Assembly: GCF_035083965.1 (NCBI RefSeq)
Contig: NC_089738.1
Span: 124,001 to 188,000 of the forward strand
Origin: Branchiostoma lanceolatum
Taxonomy: Eukaryota; Chordata; Leptocardii; Amphioxiformes; Branchiostomatidae
Direction of reading: 5' to 3'
Length of the DNA: 64,000 nt
Shown here: in pieces, positions 26,801-36,491 of the stretch
Layout of the letters: each line of letters opens with the position of its first letter
Numbering within the stretch: the stretch's first letter is position 1
Notes under the pieces: generated by a model
The model's database searches: none
Told to the model about the DNA's origin: nothing
The model's input: only the letters and a program-made list of their open reading frames with translations
Position numbers and translations under genes: made by a program

Positions 26801-29800
26801 TAATATTACAATACTTTTTACACTTCATGGATTAATATAAACATTGTCACAGTACAATATACCCTTTGATCCATGAACAAAACAGAAAAATCAACCTTTC
26901 ATATACAAAAATATAGTGTTACCTCTCCCTTGATAAGTTTATACATCAAAGTACAGTAAAGCATGATATGTATTCAAAAATTCAGTCACCTCAGAAAATA
27001 CAAAATTCAATATCTCTTTGTTCTAGTAATTAAGATATCAACAAGAATGAAGTGACATAATAATAACTGACATAATAATAACTGTGCCACTGTCTCTAAC
27101 AGTAACAACAATAGCAGTGACATGATAACTGTGTCACTGTCTCATACTAATACACTATAAGCTCAGACAATACTGTCAGCTCAGACAAAACACAATTCAA
27201 TATCGCTTTTAAATATTTGTTGTAGAGATTGGAATGTGTGGAACAATAATAACTGTGACATAATAATAATTGTGTCACTCAATACTACTAGTAAACTTGC
27301 TTAGCTGTTTTGTGTTCTGTAGTGTGGAGCAAAATGTCAACGCCGTCCACCTTTTTGAGAGTCTTTCCATTTACAATGAGTATGGCATATGTGTCTCTAG
27401 GTGGTACTCGGATGAAGGCTCTCACCTCCTTGTTCTCAGCCTTGGCTTTGGTGATCTCGTTGTCTCTGTCTTGCATCAGTCTGGACCGCGCCTGCTGGAC
27501 AGGTTTCGGTAGGTGTTCATGTACTGCGAGTCCTCTCTTCTTGTCAGCTGCGAGTTTCCTCGACGAATTCAGGATCAGTTCCCTGTCCAGTAAACTCACC
27601 AGCCGCACCAGCATGGGTGGGTTGGGTTGGTTTTGTGTCGAGGGAGAGAGTCGGTGGACTGCTACTAGGGGTGATGTCAAGTTATTCATACCGAGTTTGG
27701 TCGACAAAAAACTGTATACAACTTGATCAGGGCGTTCCTCTCTATGGTACGGCAAGCCACGGATAATAATATCTGGTTTCATAGAGTATCTTTCAGTCAC
27801 AAGTGTAGCGCGAACGCGTTCCCGTTTCTCGGCATGTACATGTAAGGCTTGCTGTAACTCCTCAATGTCTTTGCTTTGGTAATTGACAGTATCTCCCAAA
27901 GCGTTGGTTTTGTCTCGAAGTCCACTCACCTCAGTCGCCATTTTCTCCAGCTTAAAAGTCACAGTTTGTATCTGCTCTGACAACTCGGTTCGGACCGACT
28001 TGAACTCCGCCATCACTTCATCATGCAGAGACTTGTTCTGGGATGATAACAGCTGAACCAGTGGGCGTAATTCCGGTGAGATGTTGTCCAAACTCACAAT
28101 TTACGTCCGTGCCTTAATGTGTTAGAATGACGTTGGTGGGTTTGTATCACCTTTCTTATTGTCAATGACCTTCATTCAAGTGTGACTGTGACCATCATAT
28201 CTATGGTGCACATAGTAAGTTGTGCCTACTAACCTCCAATATGATTTTGAATAGACTAAGATGGCCCCACAGCATGAATATTTGCGAGAAAATACAGGAA
28301 ATGGTCCGTACATGCACTTTTGGAGCATTTTTGTGACCTTTAGCCTACAATATGACCGTGACATTGAATTTTTTTTATAAGGAGAGTACTCCCATGGCAT
28401 AATATATCACAGGAAATAGGATATAGGAGGTTCTTTGTACACAACCAGGTAATCTCACCTGCTGACGTTTCGGTATCTATCAGACACCTTCTTCAGAGCT
28501 TCTGACTGGAGTGCTGTTTCTCACCGCTATAAGTAGCCGATGTAGGTGGCGCTTTTGCGCGCGGTGAGAACACTGTCCCAAATGCGGCTGAGTTTGTATG
28601 CCCCCTCGTCTCGGTTCATCACCGGTGCTGTCTTCCTTATCCAGACCGCCTCCTTAATCCACCGGGTGCGTCTGTTGTCCTCTCTGTCGATGACCTTGGC
28701 CCCCTCCCAGTCAATGATGCAGTTGTGTCTGGCAATGTGGTCAGTGATTGCCGATTTCTTGTCTACTTGTTGTGCTTGTCTTTTCTGTGACCTTGTGTAC
28801 TTTACCACTTCAATGCTGTCGGCTTCTTTCTTGTGTTCGTCCAATACAAACTCAGCCGCATTTGGGACAGTGTTCTCACCGCAAAAGCGCCACCTACATC
28901 GGCTACTTATAGCGGTGAGAAACAGCACTCCAGTCAGAAGCTCTGAAGAAGGTGTCTGATAGATACCGAAACGTCAGCAGGTGAGATTACCTGGTTGTGT
29001 ACAAAGAACCTCCTATATCCTATATTCTACCAACCTGATGAAATTATTTTCGGATATCACAGGAAAGTCAAAGGTTGCATAACAAGCATCTTTTTCTACT
29101 TTTAACATAACAAAATGTGGGAATATTGTGATTTTTGTTAAAAGAATTGACATTTTAAACCGTTTCGGTGACCTTTGACCTATGATATGACCTGGACACT
29201 CCACCTTTTGAAGTGCAAATTACTCTTACAGTATGGCATGCCACATGAAACACCATTAAAGGGACCATCATGAACATATTTCTACATTATCATTAATCAA
29301 AAGTGGCGAAGCTTTGAATATTTGAAAAAAAAACACCCGTTTTCAGGGTACAAAAAGTACTCGATTTCAATTTTTTTCACATGAATGTATTCCCAAGATG
29401 TGGGAGCATAAGAAAATCAGGGCTAAAGTTGAATCTGAGCATTTTCGTGAATTAACACCCCCCCCCCCTTATGAGAGAGTGACGACATGTCCATCATATA
29501 TTTGAATTTTTATGTTTTTTATTCTGCGTTACCTCTGTGAAAAAAGAAGCCGTCTAAAATGTTTGGACGCCGTCTAAGAGCGTTTTAGTGCGTCGGAGCC
29601 CGTCCCAGGCCGTCTGTCCTGTCAGAAACGGCGGCGGACACGTCGCGCGCGTTCAGGCCGTCCTGCCCGTCTGTTAGTTGGACGCCGGGGCGGCCTTCCT
29701 GGCCGCTGGAAACGTCAGAAACAGCGTCGGACGGGGCTATAAAATAATTATTCACCCGACGCTTCCGCCTGTCGTCATTTCTAACGTGTGAAAAGCACGT

Positions 29801-31677
29801 TTTCAGCTTCTGCACATGCGCAAATTTGAGCGGTAGTTTCGATTTGACCGTTAACTGTTACAGACCGTATGTTCAGTCAGTGCTCGTTTTGCTGTATTTG
29901 TTGGCCCATTTCATGGATTTCGCGCACTTTTGGAGGATGCAATTTACTTCTAAAAGCAGCTGTATCTTTCTACAACATCCGGGGTTTGGTTTTATTCCGG
30001 TGACTGAGTTTATATCGCCAAACAAGACGTCGATTGTGAGAAGAATCATGATAAGAACATTGTTTGCCGTAGCGGGCCCGCCGCTGAGATCTTGGTTTGA
30101 ACAAGGAGGTGGTTCGAAAGTCAACAAACTTCCGTCGGCAGAAAAAAGGAATATCACCAAAGAAGCTGAGTTTTATCAAGCTGGCTGAGTTTATATTAGC
30201 GGAGACTGGTAAGTGAACAAGCATTTCATGTTGATGTTTCGTTACAATGATACAAAGGCAGATCATTTCCGACGAGGTCTCACGGTGCCCTCCCCACTTA
30301 CGAAAGAAATGATAAAATAGGATGTTGCTATTAAATACCACGGGGAAAAAAGGCACATAAGAATTGTGGAATACCTGTTTACAATATCTGTTGTTTTAAT
30401 AAACGATGAAGATGCTGTGAAAATGTATATCTAGACAACAGAAAATGATTTCAACCCACCAACACGCGGCACGTCTGGCAGAATCTTACCGCCCTTCCGA
30501 CTCCGATTACGGGGTAGCAATTATCAAACTGAGGATCTTGTTTGGACCCCACAAAATACAAATAACATAAGGATACTGTAGAATACATATTTAGAATATT
30601 TCCTGTCTTATTTTTAGACTGATTGTGCACATTCATGAGACAATAGGGAAGATCAAAATTTTTTCAAAGAATTTGCACCCACCCTGGATGACTTGCGCCC
30701 GTCCACGTCAATCAAACTTTCAGCCGGCGCACGCAGTCAAACTTCAAAGGCCGGATTGAATTTCACAAAGCTGCGCCGCTGTGTTAAACAATGTTTTTTA
30801 ACCGCGGAGCAATGTTATAAGAAATTCGTTTAATTTAGCTTCCAGTCTGAGGCCATGGCGGCCGTGGGTGGTCTACTACGCCAGTCTGGCTGCATATTTT
30901 GTTGCCCCAAGCGGCCATAAAAATCAAAACCATGTCCGGACGCCGTCAGAAACCGCGTCTTAAAACGGAGCAAGCATGCGCACAGCAGCCCGGATTAGCA
31001 CCGGAAAATTGACGCCGTTTGCGCCCGTCCCTGGGGGGCCCACGCGGACGCGGTCCAGGACGTCTGGGACGTTTTCTACGACGTCAACGACGCCGTCAAA
31101 TGAGCCAATCTAGACGCGTCCGCGTCAGAAACGCCGTTTGCGCCCGTCCCCGGCGTCGTTCGGCGCCCGTCCCTATCGTCCCCGGGCGGCGCCTGCAACC
31201 CGGCGGGGGGCCCGCGCGGACGCCGTCCAAGACGTATGGGACGTTTTCTACGGCGTCAACGACGCCGTCAAATGAGCCAATCTAGACGCGTCCGGCGTTT
31301 TTCAGGCCGTTCAGACCGTCCAAGACGTGTCATCAAGAGATTTACAACCCGTCCAAGTCGGTCTGCAGTCATAATTCAGGACGCATCGAATTTCAGTGGA
31401 CGCCCGTCACAGACGGCGTTCGGCCGTTTGGGACGGTTTCATTTTCACAGAGGAAAACCTTTTGGTGAAGGTGGGCGAACCTATATGGGATCGGTCTGTT
31501 GTGATAAGACGTGTATACCTTGAAAGAAGAGATTCCGGTATTCTTCAAGTACACGAAGCCCACGGTGCTGAAGGCGTGTATGAGCTTGTCCGTTAGTGCT
31601 TGTAGTTCTGCCTCCTTCACGTTCTTATTATCCAGGCTGTAAGCCGAGAAGTCCACAACTGGGATGTAGCCACTCAT
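14689..31677 (-). CDS. 2-oxoglutarate/Fe(II) dioxygenase, isopenicillin-N-synthase-like; two 1-nt frameshifts
   Basis: Predicted soluble non-haem iron oxygenase that couples 2-oxoglutarate decarboxylation to oxidation of an unknown small substrate. Minus-strand exons: 31677-31519, 17673-17544, 17124-17046, 16812-16699, 16489-16311, 15455-15345, 14874-14689. They join to 958 nt; 960 nt (319 aa plus stop) would keep frame. The N-terminal DIOX_N region is exons 1-4 (YIPVVDFSAY, TVGFVYLKNTG, LKECFNI). The double-stranded beta-helix is exons 5-7, with Fe ligands in HTD (about H204, D206) and HRVV (H260) and a 2OG-binding R-x-S near 275-277. Exon 2 is one base short near 17574 and exon 5 one C short in a C-run near 16411. 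All splice sites are sound and phases agree once those bases are allowed for. It may be a young pseudogene, a polymorphic null or a consensus error. Substrate cannot be inferred. Confidence 0.85.
15345..15455 (-). CDS. Dioxygenase exon 6
   Basis: Thirty-seven codons, VVNLEGEYVPAKPIPDTALV to RWSADKLIST, phase 0. Acceptor CGTTACCAG, donor GTAAGA. NIAD-LQRW-ADKL is typical of the beta-helix core. Confidence 0.85.
16311..16489 (-). CDS. Dioxygenase exon 5 with Fe-binding HxD (one base short)
   Basis: Acceptor GTTGTAG, donor GTAATG. Reads DVDSVLGKFKYVGKGGNG to SLRYPP, then only in another frame VPEVVKENQVRCGEHTDIG to FQDNPGLE. The switch is at a run of six C where seven would hold the frame. HTD supplies two iron ligands and falls after the shift. 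Confidence 0.82.
16699..16812 (-). CDS. Dioxygenase exon 4
   Basis: Thirty-eight codons, TWPAEVPDFESVMINFYNSC to ELIAKGLAIK, phase 0 at both ends. Acceptor CCTCTTCAG, donor GTACGT. Confidence 0.85.
17046..17124 (-). CDS. Dioxygenase exon 3
   Basis: One base completing a codon, then LSVIGQGRHNDLKECFNIM to PPLDEGQ. Acceptor TTTCTACAG, donor GTGCGT. The DLKECFNI motif is the 'GDLKE.F' signature of the animal and fungal branch of this family. Confidence 0.85.
17544..17673 (-). CDS. Dioxygenase exon 2 (one base short)
   Basis: Acceptor CTCTTCCAG. One frame reads VYNAFDVADTFYLEPESVK to TAERHG; a second frame reads GWMALERE up to donor AA|GTAATT. Family members have these two parts contiguous (HGW-ALERE). 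The length of 130 nt is one less than the phases need. The break is around 17570-17576, in a GGCGCGGG context. Confidence 0.8.
17675..19765. other. Dioxygenase intron 1, 3' part: no feature recognised
   Basis: Contains a CATAACACAC-rich block at 18,645-18,710 and GACGTCATAA motifs at 17,965-18,000 and 18,685-18,700. No coding signal. Confidence 0.5.
19770..19912. repeat. Imperfect inverted repeat in dioxygenase intron 1
   Basis: AATGACCCGCCTGTTCCTCG ... CTCGGGGCGGGTCATT outer arms, with an inner hairpin ATAAAACCACC...GGTGGTTTTAT. Probably a small TIR element of about 145 bp. Confidence 0.6.
19920..20860 (+). repeat. Interspersed repeat, copy A, with DR1-like motif
   Basis: Homologous in inverse orientation to the repeat at 28,157-29,480, with TGCCTACTAACCTCC and CATTATAAAC...GAGTACTCT blocks shared. 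No clear ORF. It contains a perfect AGGTCA-A-AGGTCA at 20229-20241. Family unknown; its TIR or tail could not be fixed. Confidence 0.7.
20861..21913. other. Dioxygenase intron 1: no feature recognised
   Basis: ORFs at 21,285-21,707 have no family motifs and overlap each other in opposite frames. Probably old repeat sequence. Confidence 0.5.
21914..22020 (-). mobile_element. LINE 3'-end fragment
   Basis: TGAATGAAAGACCTTTATTG and the following GCTAAGTACAGGTCA match the 3' end of the LINE at 46,860. Only the terminal 100 bp is present, reading minus. Confidence 0.65.
22826..23690 (-). pseudogene. L1/Tx1-like ORF2 post-RT C-terminal region
   Basis: Two overlapping frames read SYILIEGLPVIFNAFVNRK, YRWLKQIEINKSMYN, then STRFFQYKILHKFLPTNKL and DESYIHVFWECPNLTLFW, the Cys/His zf-RVT segment of L1/Tx1 elements. 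It follows directly after the endonuclease, so the RT has been deleted at about 23,690. Confidence 0.85.
23700..24250 (-). pseudogene. L1/Tx1-like AP endonuclease domain remnant
   Basis: Reads CSYDCNGLGDSIRRRG, a frameshift, then WLNDKPYQIICQQETHSV, SQSGTAILFKNNINPS, FRFCIVSIYAPNEDSP and GDFNTVQNPQLDRLG. These are the canonical endonuclease blocks (N-GL, QETH, IYAP, GDFN). Another short frame break is near 23,850. Confidence 0.85.
24430..27270. other. Unexplained 2.8 kb between LINE ORF1 and its endonuclease
   Basis: Lies inside the 22.6-28.1 kb insertion. A related L1/Tx1 element should have ORF2 directly after ORF1. It includes a GC-richer part at 25,780-25,900, AT-rich DNA, and CATAATAATAACTG repeats at 27,055-27,275. 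Probably a further nested insertion; no ends found. Confidence 0.5.
27288..28097 (-). pseudogene. LINE ORF1 protein (L1-type RNA-binding, transposase_22-like), 269 aa
   Basis: An N-terminal coiled coil (VTFKLEKMATEVSGLRDKTN, DIEELQQALHVHAE) is followed by an RRM-like region (DIIIRGLPYHREERPDQVV) and a C-terminal domain (PKPVQQARSRLMQDRD, RAFIRVPPRDTYAIL). This is the layout of L1 ORF1 proteins. The frame opens with GTG right at the left edge of the putative duplication, with no ATG, so the element is probably 5'-truncated within ORF1. Confidence 0.82.
28157..29480 (-). repeat. Interspersed repeat, copy B, split by a Penelope-like insertion
   Basis: The inverse copy of 19,920-20,860 lies at 28,157-28,416 and resumes at 29,054. 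It carries a perfect DR1 motif (minus strand) at 29169-29181. Its left part abuts the L1-like element's flanking duplication. Confidence 0.72.
28417..29053. mobile_element. Head-to-head inverted pair of Penelope-like 3' ends with 13-bp target duplication
   Basis: Arms 28416-28599 and 28844-29023 are inverted copies, differing mainly by a 4-bp gap (GCGC). The loop and left arm code, on the minus strand, the end of a Penelope GIY-YIG ORF: KKSAITDHIARHNCIID, AKVIDREDNRRTRWIKEA, RKTAPVMNRDEGAYKLS. Each arm ends in the CTGAAGAAGGTGTCTGATAG tail motif. The insertion is flanked by ATATCACAGGAAA at 28404-28416 and 29054-29066, inside an older repeat. Confidence 0.88.
29550..31437. mobile_element. CGTC-rich putative TIR element in dioxygenase intron 1
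   Basis: Dense CGTC/GACG motifs occur at 29,550-29,730 and 30,930-31,437. The two ends resemble each other inverted (GCCGTCTAAAATGTTTGGAC versus ACCGTCCCAAACGGCCGAAC). A 107-bp direct duplication is at about 31,019-31,125 and 31,191-31,297. The interior has no recognisable protein. Class unknown. Confidence 0.5.
31519..31677 (-). CDS. Dioxygenase exon 1
   Basis: Fifty-three codons, MSGYIPVVDFSAYSLDNKN to YLKNTGISSFK, donor AAG|GTATAC. An acceptor-like TTCTTACAG lies five bases before the ATG and a GTGAGA about 55 bases further out, so a tiny 5'UTR intron is possible. Intron 1 is 13.8 kb. Confidence 0.85.
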
Positions 31678-31742
31678 GTTTACTGTAAGAACAAACGTTG
31701 TGAAACAAGGGCTTAGACCCTAAGCGGGTTTCTCTCACAGTA

Positions 31743-31931
31743 ATGGCGTCGCGGTTAGCCGGTACATCTAGTCATTATTTACAGCAGATTACAAGAGCTG
31801 GGCACGATCAGAACAGTTCTCGTTTGAACCAACTTCTGCGTGCATACACAAGTGACACCAGGAATGAAAACAAAACTAGAATGATCGCAATAGAAACGAT
31901 GAGGAATATGTCAAACGAGACAATGATATGA
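31743..31931 (+). CDS. ORF divergent to the dioxygenase, possible first exon
   Basis: MASRLAGTSSHYLQQITRAG and following NQLLRAYTS begin 66 bp from the dioxygenase ATG on the other strand, in a good start context (TAATGGCG). No homologue recognised. A GTGACA after ...TACACAA is a possible donor. It may instead be antisense to the dioxygenase 5'UTR. Confidence 0.3.
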   Translation: MASRLAGTSSHYLQQITRAGHDQNSSRLNQLLRAYTSDTRNENKTRMIAIETMRNMSNETMI

Positions 31932-32142
31932 TGTGGACAGATAGCAAACAGGCAAAGCTGATATTTCACAAAGTTTGCTCCTTGCTTTTGACCAGGAACA
32001 GATCTAGAGGGCAAAATGAACTTGATATCATTCAATAATCTCGTTTGATACTTGTATTGTAATATCAATTTCTATATTTGAAAACAGATTTTTTTCTCGC
32101 ACCACACCGTTCAAGACTGCATTGCTTTCTAACATATCTAAG

Positions 32143-34070
32143 AGGGCCTGCATGGGGGAGTAGTGATTACGAATTACGCAACATTTTCGCCGCCGATTAC
32201 GAATAACGATAAATTCTCAGAACTAATTACGAAGTACGTTAAATTATGAGGCTTCCCAAAAGGCTTTAACACTTAACACAAGATTCAACTATCTAGTTCT
32301 GCGTCAAAACTATTGAAGATGTTATGTCGAAGCTGTTACTTTTGCGGACACCTCCTTGCGAGGGGCCTGCATAGGGCGTCTCGAGAACGCTCGACGCTAA
32401 ATTCTGGAGCTACGTATGACGCTAAACATTTAGTCAGCCTCTCTACGTCCTAAACCTAAATTCGTAAGTCAAAACTCACACACTTAGCGACTGAACTCTT
32501 AGCTTGCATCAAAGCTGGTGATTTTTAGCATCTTGGAGATAACTCGAAAAGCACCTTAATTCAGTTCTTTGTATTAAACGCATGAGTGATAATGACCAAG
32601 TCTAGACTGGCGTGAGGTCACGCACAATGACTTCTGCATCAAATGGAGTCTAACCTGGTTTTCAACTTATAATACGTAGCACTATTGAACTACGAACTTT
32701 CACGTCACATCTGACATGGGAGGCCACATTTGAGCCCGATAAACACCACGGCTTGCTTATGAATGAAGACATTTTATGGTGGAAATGTCTATTTTAGTAT
32801 ATTTAGAAATAATAATGTGAGTTATAGAGGGACCTGTGCTATCACATGAATTGAAGTTCTCCCAACTCCACTCCAACGTATTTGAAGGAAATACGGTCTC
32901 ATTGCACAATGTCATGGCTCTTCCAATGGCAATATGGTATCCTGACGTGCGCTCTTGTAAAAGACACTAATTTTGTGCGGCAGCGTTCAACCAAATTGAT
33001 ATAACAAATGCACTGACAGTGACTGATAATCTGGTCACGTCCATTACCTACGAAACCAATTACCCCACCCCATTCCTACCCCACCTCGACACGTATATGT
33101 ATTTTTCCACCCGAATAAATAACTTTCGAAACAACTTTTTCGTAACTTTTGAGCATAACGTGTGGCAACTGAAAACCAGAAGATGCATTCAGTGCGAGAA
33201 AGCCTGTCAGAAAGCGTGGACAACTGTTCTTGTCTTTTTAAACAGAGTGCGCAGCAATGACAGCACATGCCGAAAAGGTGTAATAGTTACTATAATATAT
33301 ACACTAGTATATATATACTAGTATATAAATTTCTATGTCGCAATGCAAACATTCCTCAGAGATCTAGAATTTGTGCAGAATGTATTCCCACCTGTGAGGC
33401 ACAAATCGGACGATCCGCCACGGTATTACTCCCGCATGAAATAAAGTAGAACCTGTCTGGTCGCTCTGGAGCTTATTGTGACATTGCATTGGAGTGGCAA
33501 TGAATATTCATGACAGCTTGGCCATGAGTGAAGTAGACAATGTTATGTGATTTTCGACGGTGCAACTGATTGTAATTTTTGTGCATTGGGTAAAACAAAA
33601 CAAAACTAGAAGTACGTGCATAATAGAGGGACCATCGTAAGACCAAGTATACGTAAGTTGTAGTCACACGTCATCGATCGAGAGTGAGGTTATCGCACCC
33701 AGGGTACTCTTGTGTTCTTTGCTGAGCTCACGCTTTGCTTGTGTTGCCTTTCAGCACGATGCTCTGCGTATATCCTTAGGAGAAATTGAATTAGATTTCA
33801 ATAGGAAAATTCATCGCGGACATGGTAACGGGGGCGCTCGCTTGTGGATTGGACCATTTTGAAATCAGCCTACGCCTTACTGGCAATCTATGGATTACGC
33901 TGAACGTTGCATATAGGTAACTGTTACGGTTTACGTAGAAAGAAAGCGACCAATTACGCGTTACGGCTTATGTACTGATTACGAATTACGTTGATTTTGG
34001 GTGACTGCCTACGGATTACGAAGACGAAAAAGGCTGAATTACGCCTTACGAAAAAGGGCATGCAGGCTCT
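32143..34070. mobile_element. hAT-like non-autonomous DNA transposon with TTACG subterminal repeats
   Basis: Terminal inverted repeats AGGGCCTGCATG and (right, reversed) AGAGCCTGCATG, flanked by near-identical 8-bp TATCTAAG (32135-32142) and CATCTAAG (34071-34078). The first and last 200 bp are full of GATTACG, AATTACG and CTTACG motifs. There is no transposase ORF. Eight-base duplication supports hAT. Confidence 0.78.
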
Positions 34071-34579
34071 CATCTAAGTGGTGTTTTTGACCCTGCTGAA
34101 GCTTCGCTAATGCGCCGAAATGGTTACTGCACGACGTGACACTATAGCTAGAAGTAACATACTAAAGCCTTTATCCGCGTGCGGTATTAATGGAAAAGTA
34201 CTAGCGACAGGTGTGTCCAATAACATAATGTCCTTGGTGTGTCATATGATCGGTTAGTTTCAGTTCAACGCACACTCTCGCATGTTGCGTGTAGCCTGCG
34301 TGACGGAAAATTACCGGCGAAGCATACCGGCCAAGCAGGTATCAGTCAGAAAGTGCCATTGTTCTTATGCTGGCTTCTGGACTTGCTCTGCGCTCATTCT
34401 CCAAACAGATGTTAACGCAGATTGCATCGTTTCCTGGCTACTCCCTGTTGGCAGATTGTGCAAAAAAATGATTTTGGGCTCCCTGGCGGCTTTCCTTGCT
34501 ACTGCAGTGGAATCCAGTTAGGTTTTGGACATGCTATGGTCAGGGTTTTATTTTTTTTGGGGGGGGGGGTGGGTAGTAG

Positions 34580-34930
34580 ATAGCTCTTGTGCTTGAAAAT
34601 ATGTTTCATTCCAACGACACAAGAAAGTAAGATTCAGCTGTTCGTAACATGTGTCGTTGCAATGACACTGGCTAAGTTTCAGCTATCCGTCGGATGCGTC
34701 ATTGGAAAGGTGAACGTTTGTAATGAATACTGTTACCAGGGCTAACCCTTTGTAATAGCCTTTGGCTAGTTGGGTAGCCCTGGCTGTACTTTTTACAGTC
34801 GAATAAATCAAATCAAATCAAAGGTAAGATTCAGCCATCTGTCGGATGTGTCATTCCAATGACGAAGGGTAAGTTTCGACGATTAAAGGGAAGATCCCCA
34901 AAGTGTGCATTTCAATAGCACACGTGTAGA
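34580..34930. repeat. Degenerate tandem region and LINE 3' tail
   Basis: Diverged copies of a GTAAGATTCAGC(C/T)(A/G)T-CGTCGGATG-GTCATT(C/G) phrase surround a LINE 3' end (GCCTTTGGCTAGTTGGGTAG, tail AATAAATCAAATCAAATCAAA at 34,802-34,822). Confidence 0.6.
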
Positions 34931-36491
34931 GGATACGGTTAAGTTTTCCGAAGGCGTAATTGTTCTGAAATGACACGAGAAATTTAGCTATCACATGCAT
35001 TTTCAGTGATACAGTGGGAAAATGTTAAATTGGTATATCAACCTATCGACACAGAAGGAGAGCCTTGAAGTGTGTCAAGTAGACCGAGTTTCCCATCATA
35101 AGATTGATTGTTATACACTTTACACATTGCATATCTCGAAGTGTATTGAGTTCACACAGATGTCCAGGAGAATAAGTTATACATCTCGATATATAACGCT
35201 AACATAAAATTGACACAGTCTTCTGATCGACACGTCCCGGGGTTGACATTTGAACTCTCTTGAAGTGTAAACAGTTCAGGCGGCATATACCTACACATTA
35301 CTTTCTCAGAAAAGGCTCTTATTCCAGCACTGACATAGCTAACTGTTGATGGAGAGAATTCTCAGAGGAGTATTTGCCAATACGCCGGTTGATCATAGTA
35401 TATGTCTTCGTGAGTTACAATTATAAACCAACCCACGCCGCTGATATCACTTAAATTTAAGTGTTGGCCTCCCTTGCTTCAAATTGCCCGCCTGATCATG
35501 CGGCCGGTGTTGTAAAATATTGGGTCTGGCCGTGAGAATCGGTCCGGTGAATGGCCTAAAAACTACAAAAGCCCATACGTACAATGTATACCAGCAAAGG
35601 CGACTATATCGGGCTAATTAACTGTACACTGATAGCGCTGATCACGGAGCTTTGCCTGCTTTAAAGTAACATTGTTCATAGGTAGAAGATAGAACATTAA
35701 AGTGATTCTAATTGCAATGACTAATATGAGTGTCTTCAATAATTACTAAATGTTACACTGTAAAATACAATTGCTTCCAGACAGACAGTTACACACAAAC
35801 ACAATGTTAAGACTGAGATAGACATGTCTAAGTTGATAATTCTGATTGTAATAACTTAAATCTCTCAATTTTGAAGATCAGAAAAAAATCATAAGGCCCG
35901 TGAATAACGGCCCGTGCGTACCAAATACAGACGAAGCCACTTAATTGCACCCCGGATAAACGCACATTCCATTTAACTGCACCGAATCCTAAAATCCCAA
36001 ACCGGTTCCCATTCACTGCATTGTTAGTGACTCTGCATATCTGCACCTCGCATTGTCACCAATGCCGAATAACTGCACCAATTGTTTTCAAAAATCCTCG
36101 ACAAGTTAACTAAAAAGGTGCGCTAAAAATCGGCAAACGCGGTACAAATGAGCCGATACCTGCCGGTGTAAAGGCGCAATACCGCCAATATGTTTAAGAC
36201 TGTTTTGAGTAACAAAAGAAGGCGGTATCCATTAACAGTTACGTTGATAGGAATCGTATGGTCTCTACCTGTACACTGTCTTATTACTGTGAATGCATTG
36301 TAGTTCGCGGGGATTTTTTTTTCGCGTTAAGGATAACATGGGGTGTTGTCGGTGGTTTGAGGTTCGCGGCATCGCTATTGTCACATACTGCTGCAATATT
36401 AAAAGACCGGCGTCTTTACGTACATCTAGTCGGAAACCACACAGCGACTCGGCAAGGGCTACATACGCGTAAGCGGTGCGGTGCTAACGTG

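Larger units (their letters stand above)
22582..28093 (-). mobile_element. L1/Tx1-like LINE insertion with ORF1, endonuclease and C-terminal remnants
   Basis: The minus-strand order is ORF1 (28,097-27,288), then 3 kb without recognisable parts, endonuclease (about 24,250-23,700), post-RT domain (23,690-22,826) and an AATAATAATAAATAAA tail. The RT itself is missing. The interval is bracketed by direct copies of a 55-bp sequence (TTTACGTCCGTGCCTTA ... TTTGTATCACCTTTCTT) at about 22,522-22,581 and 28,094-28,157, read as a long target duplication with a 4-bp indel. It lies in dioxygenase intron 1. Confidence 0.7.

Noticed and set aside
31743-31931. Calling the plus-strand ORF a named mitochondrial protein
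   Set aside because: Composition looks like a short N-terminal exon, but no homology could be named without a search.
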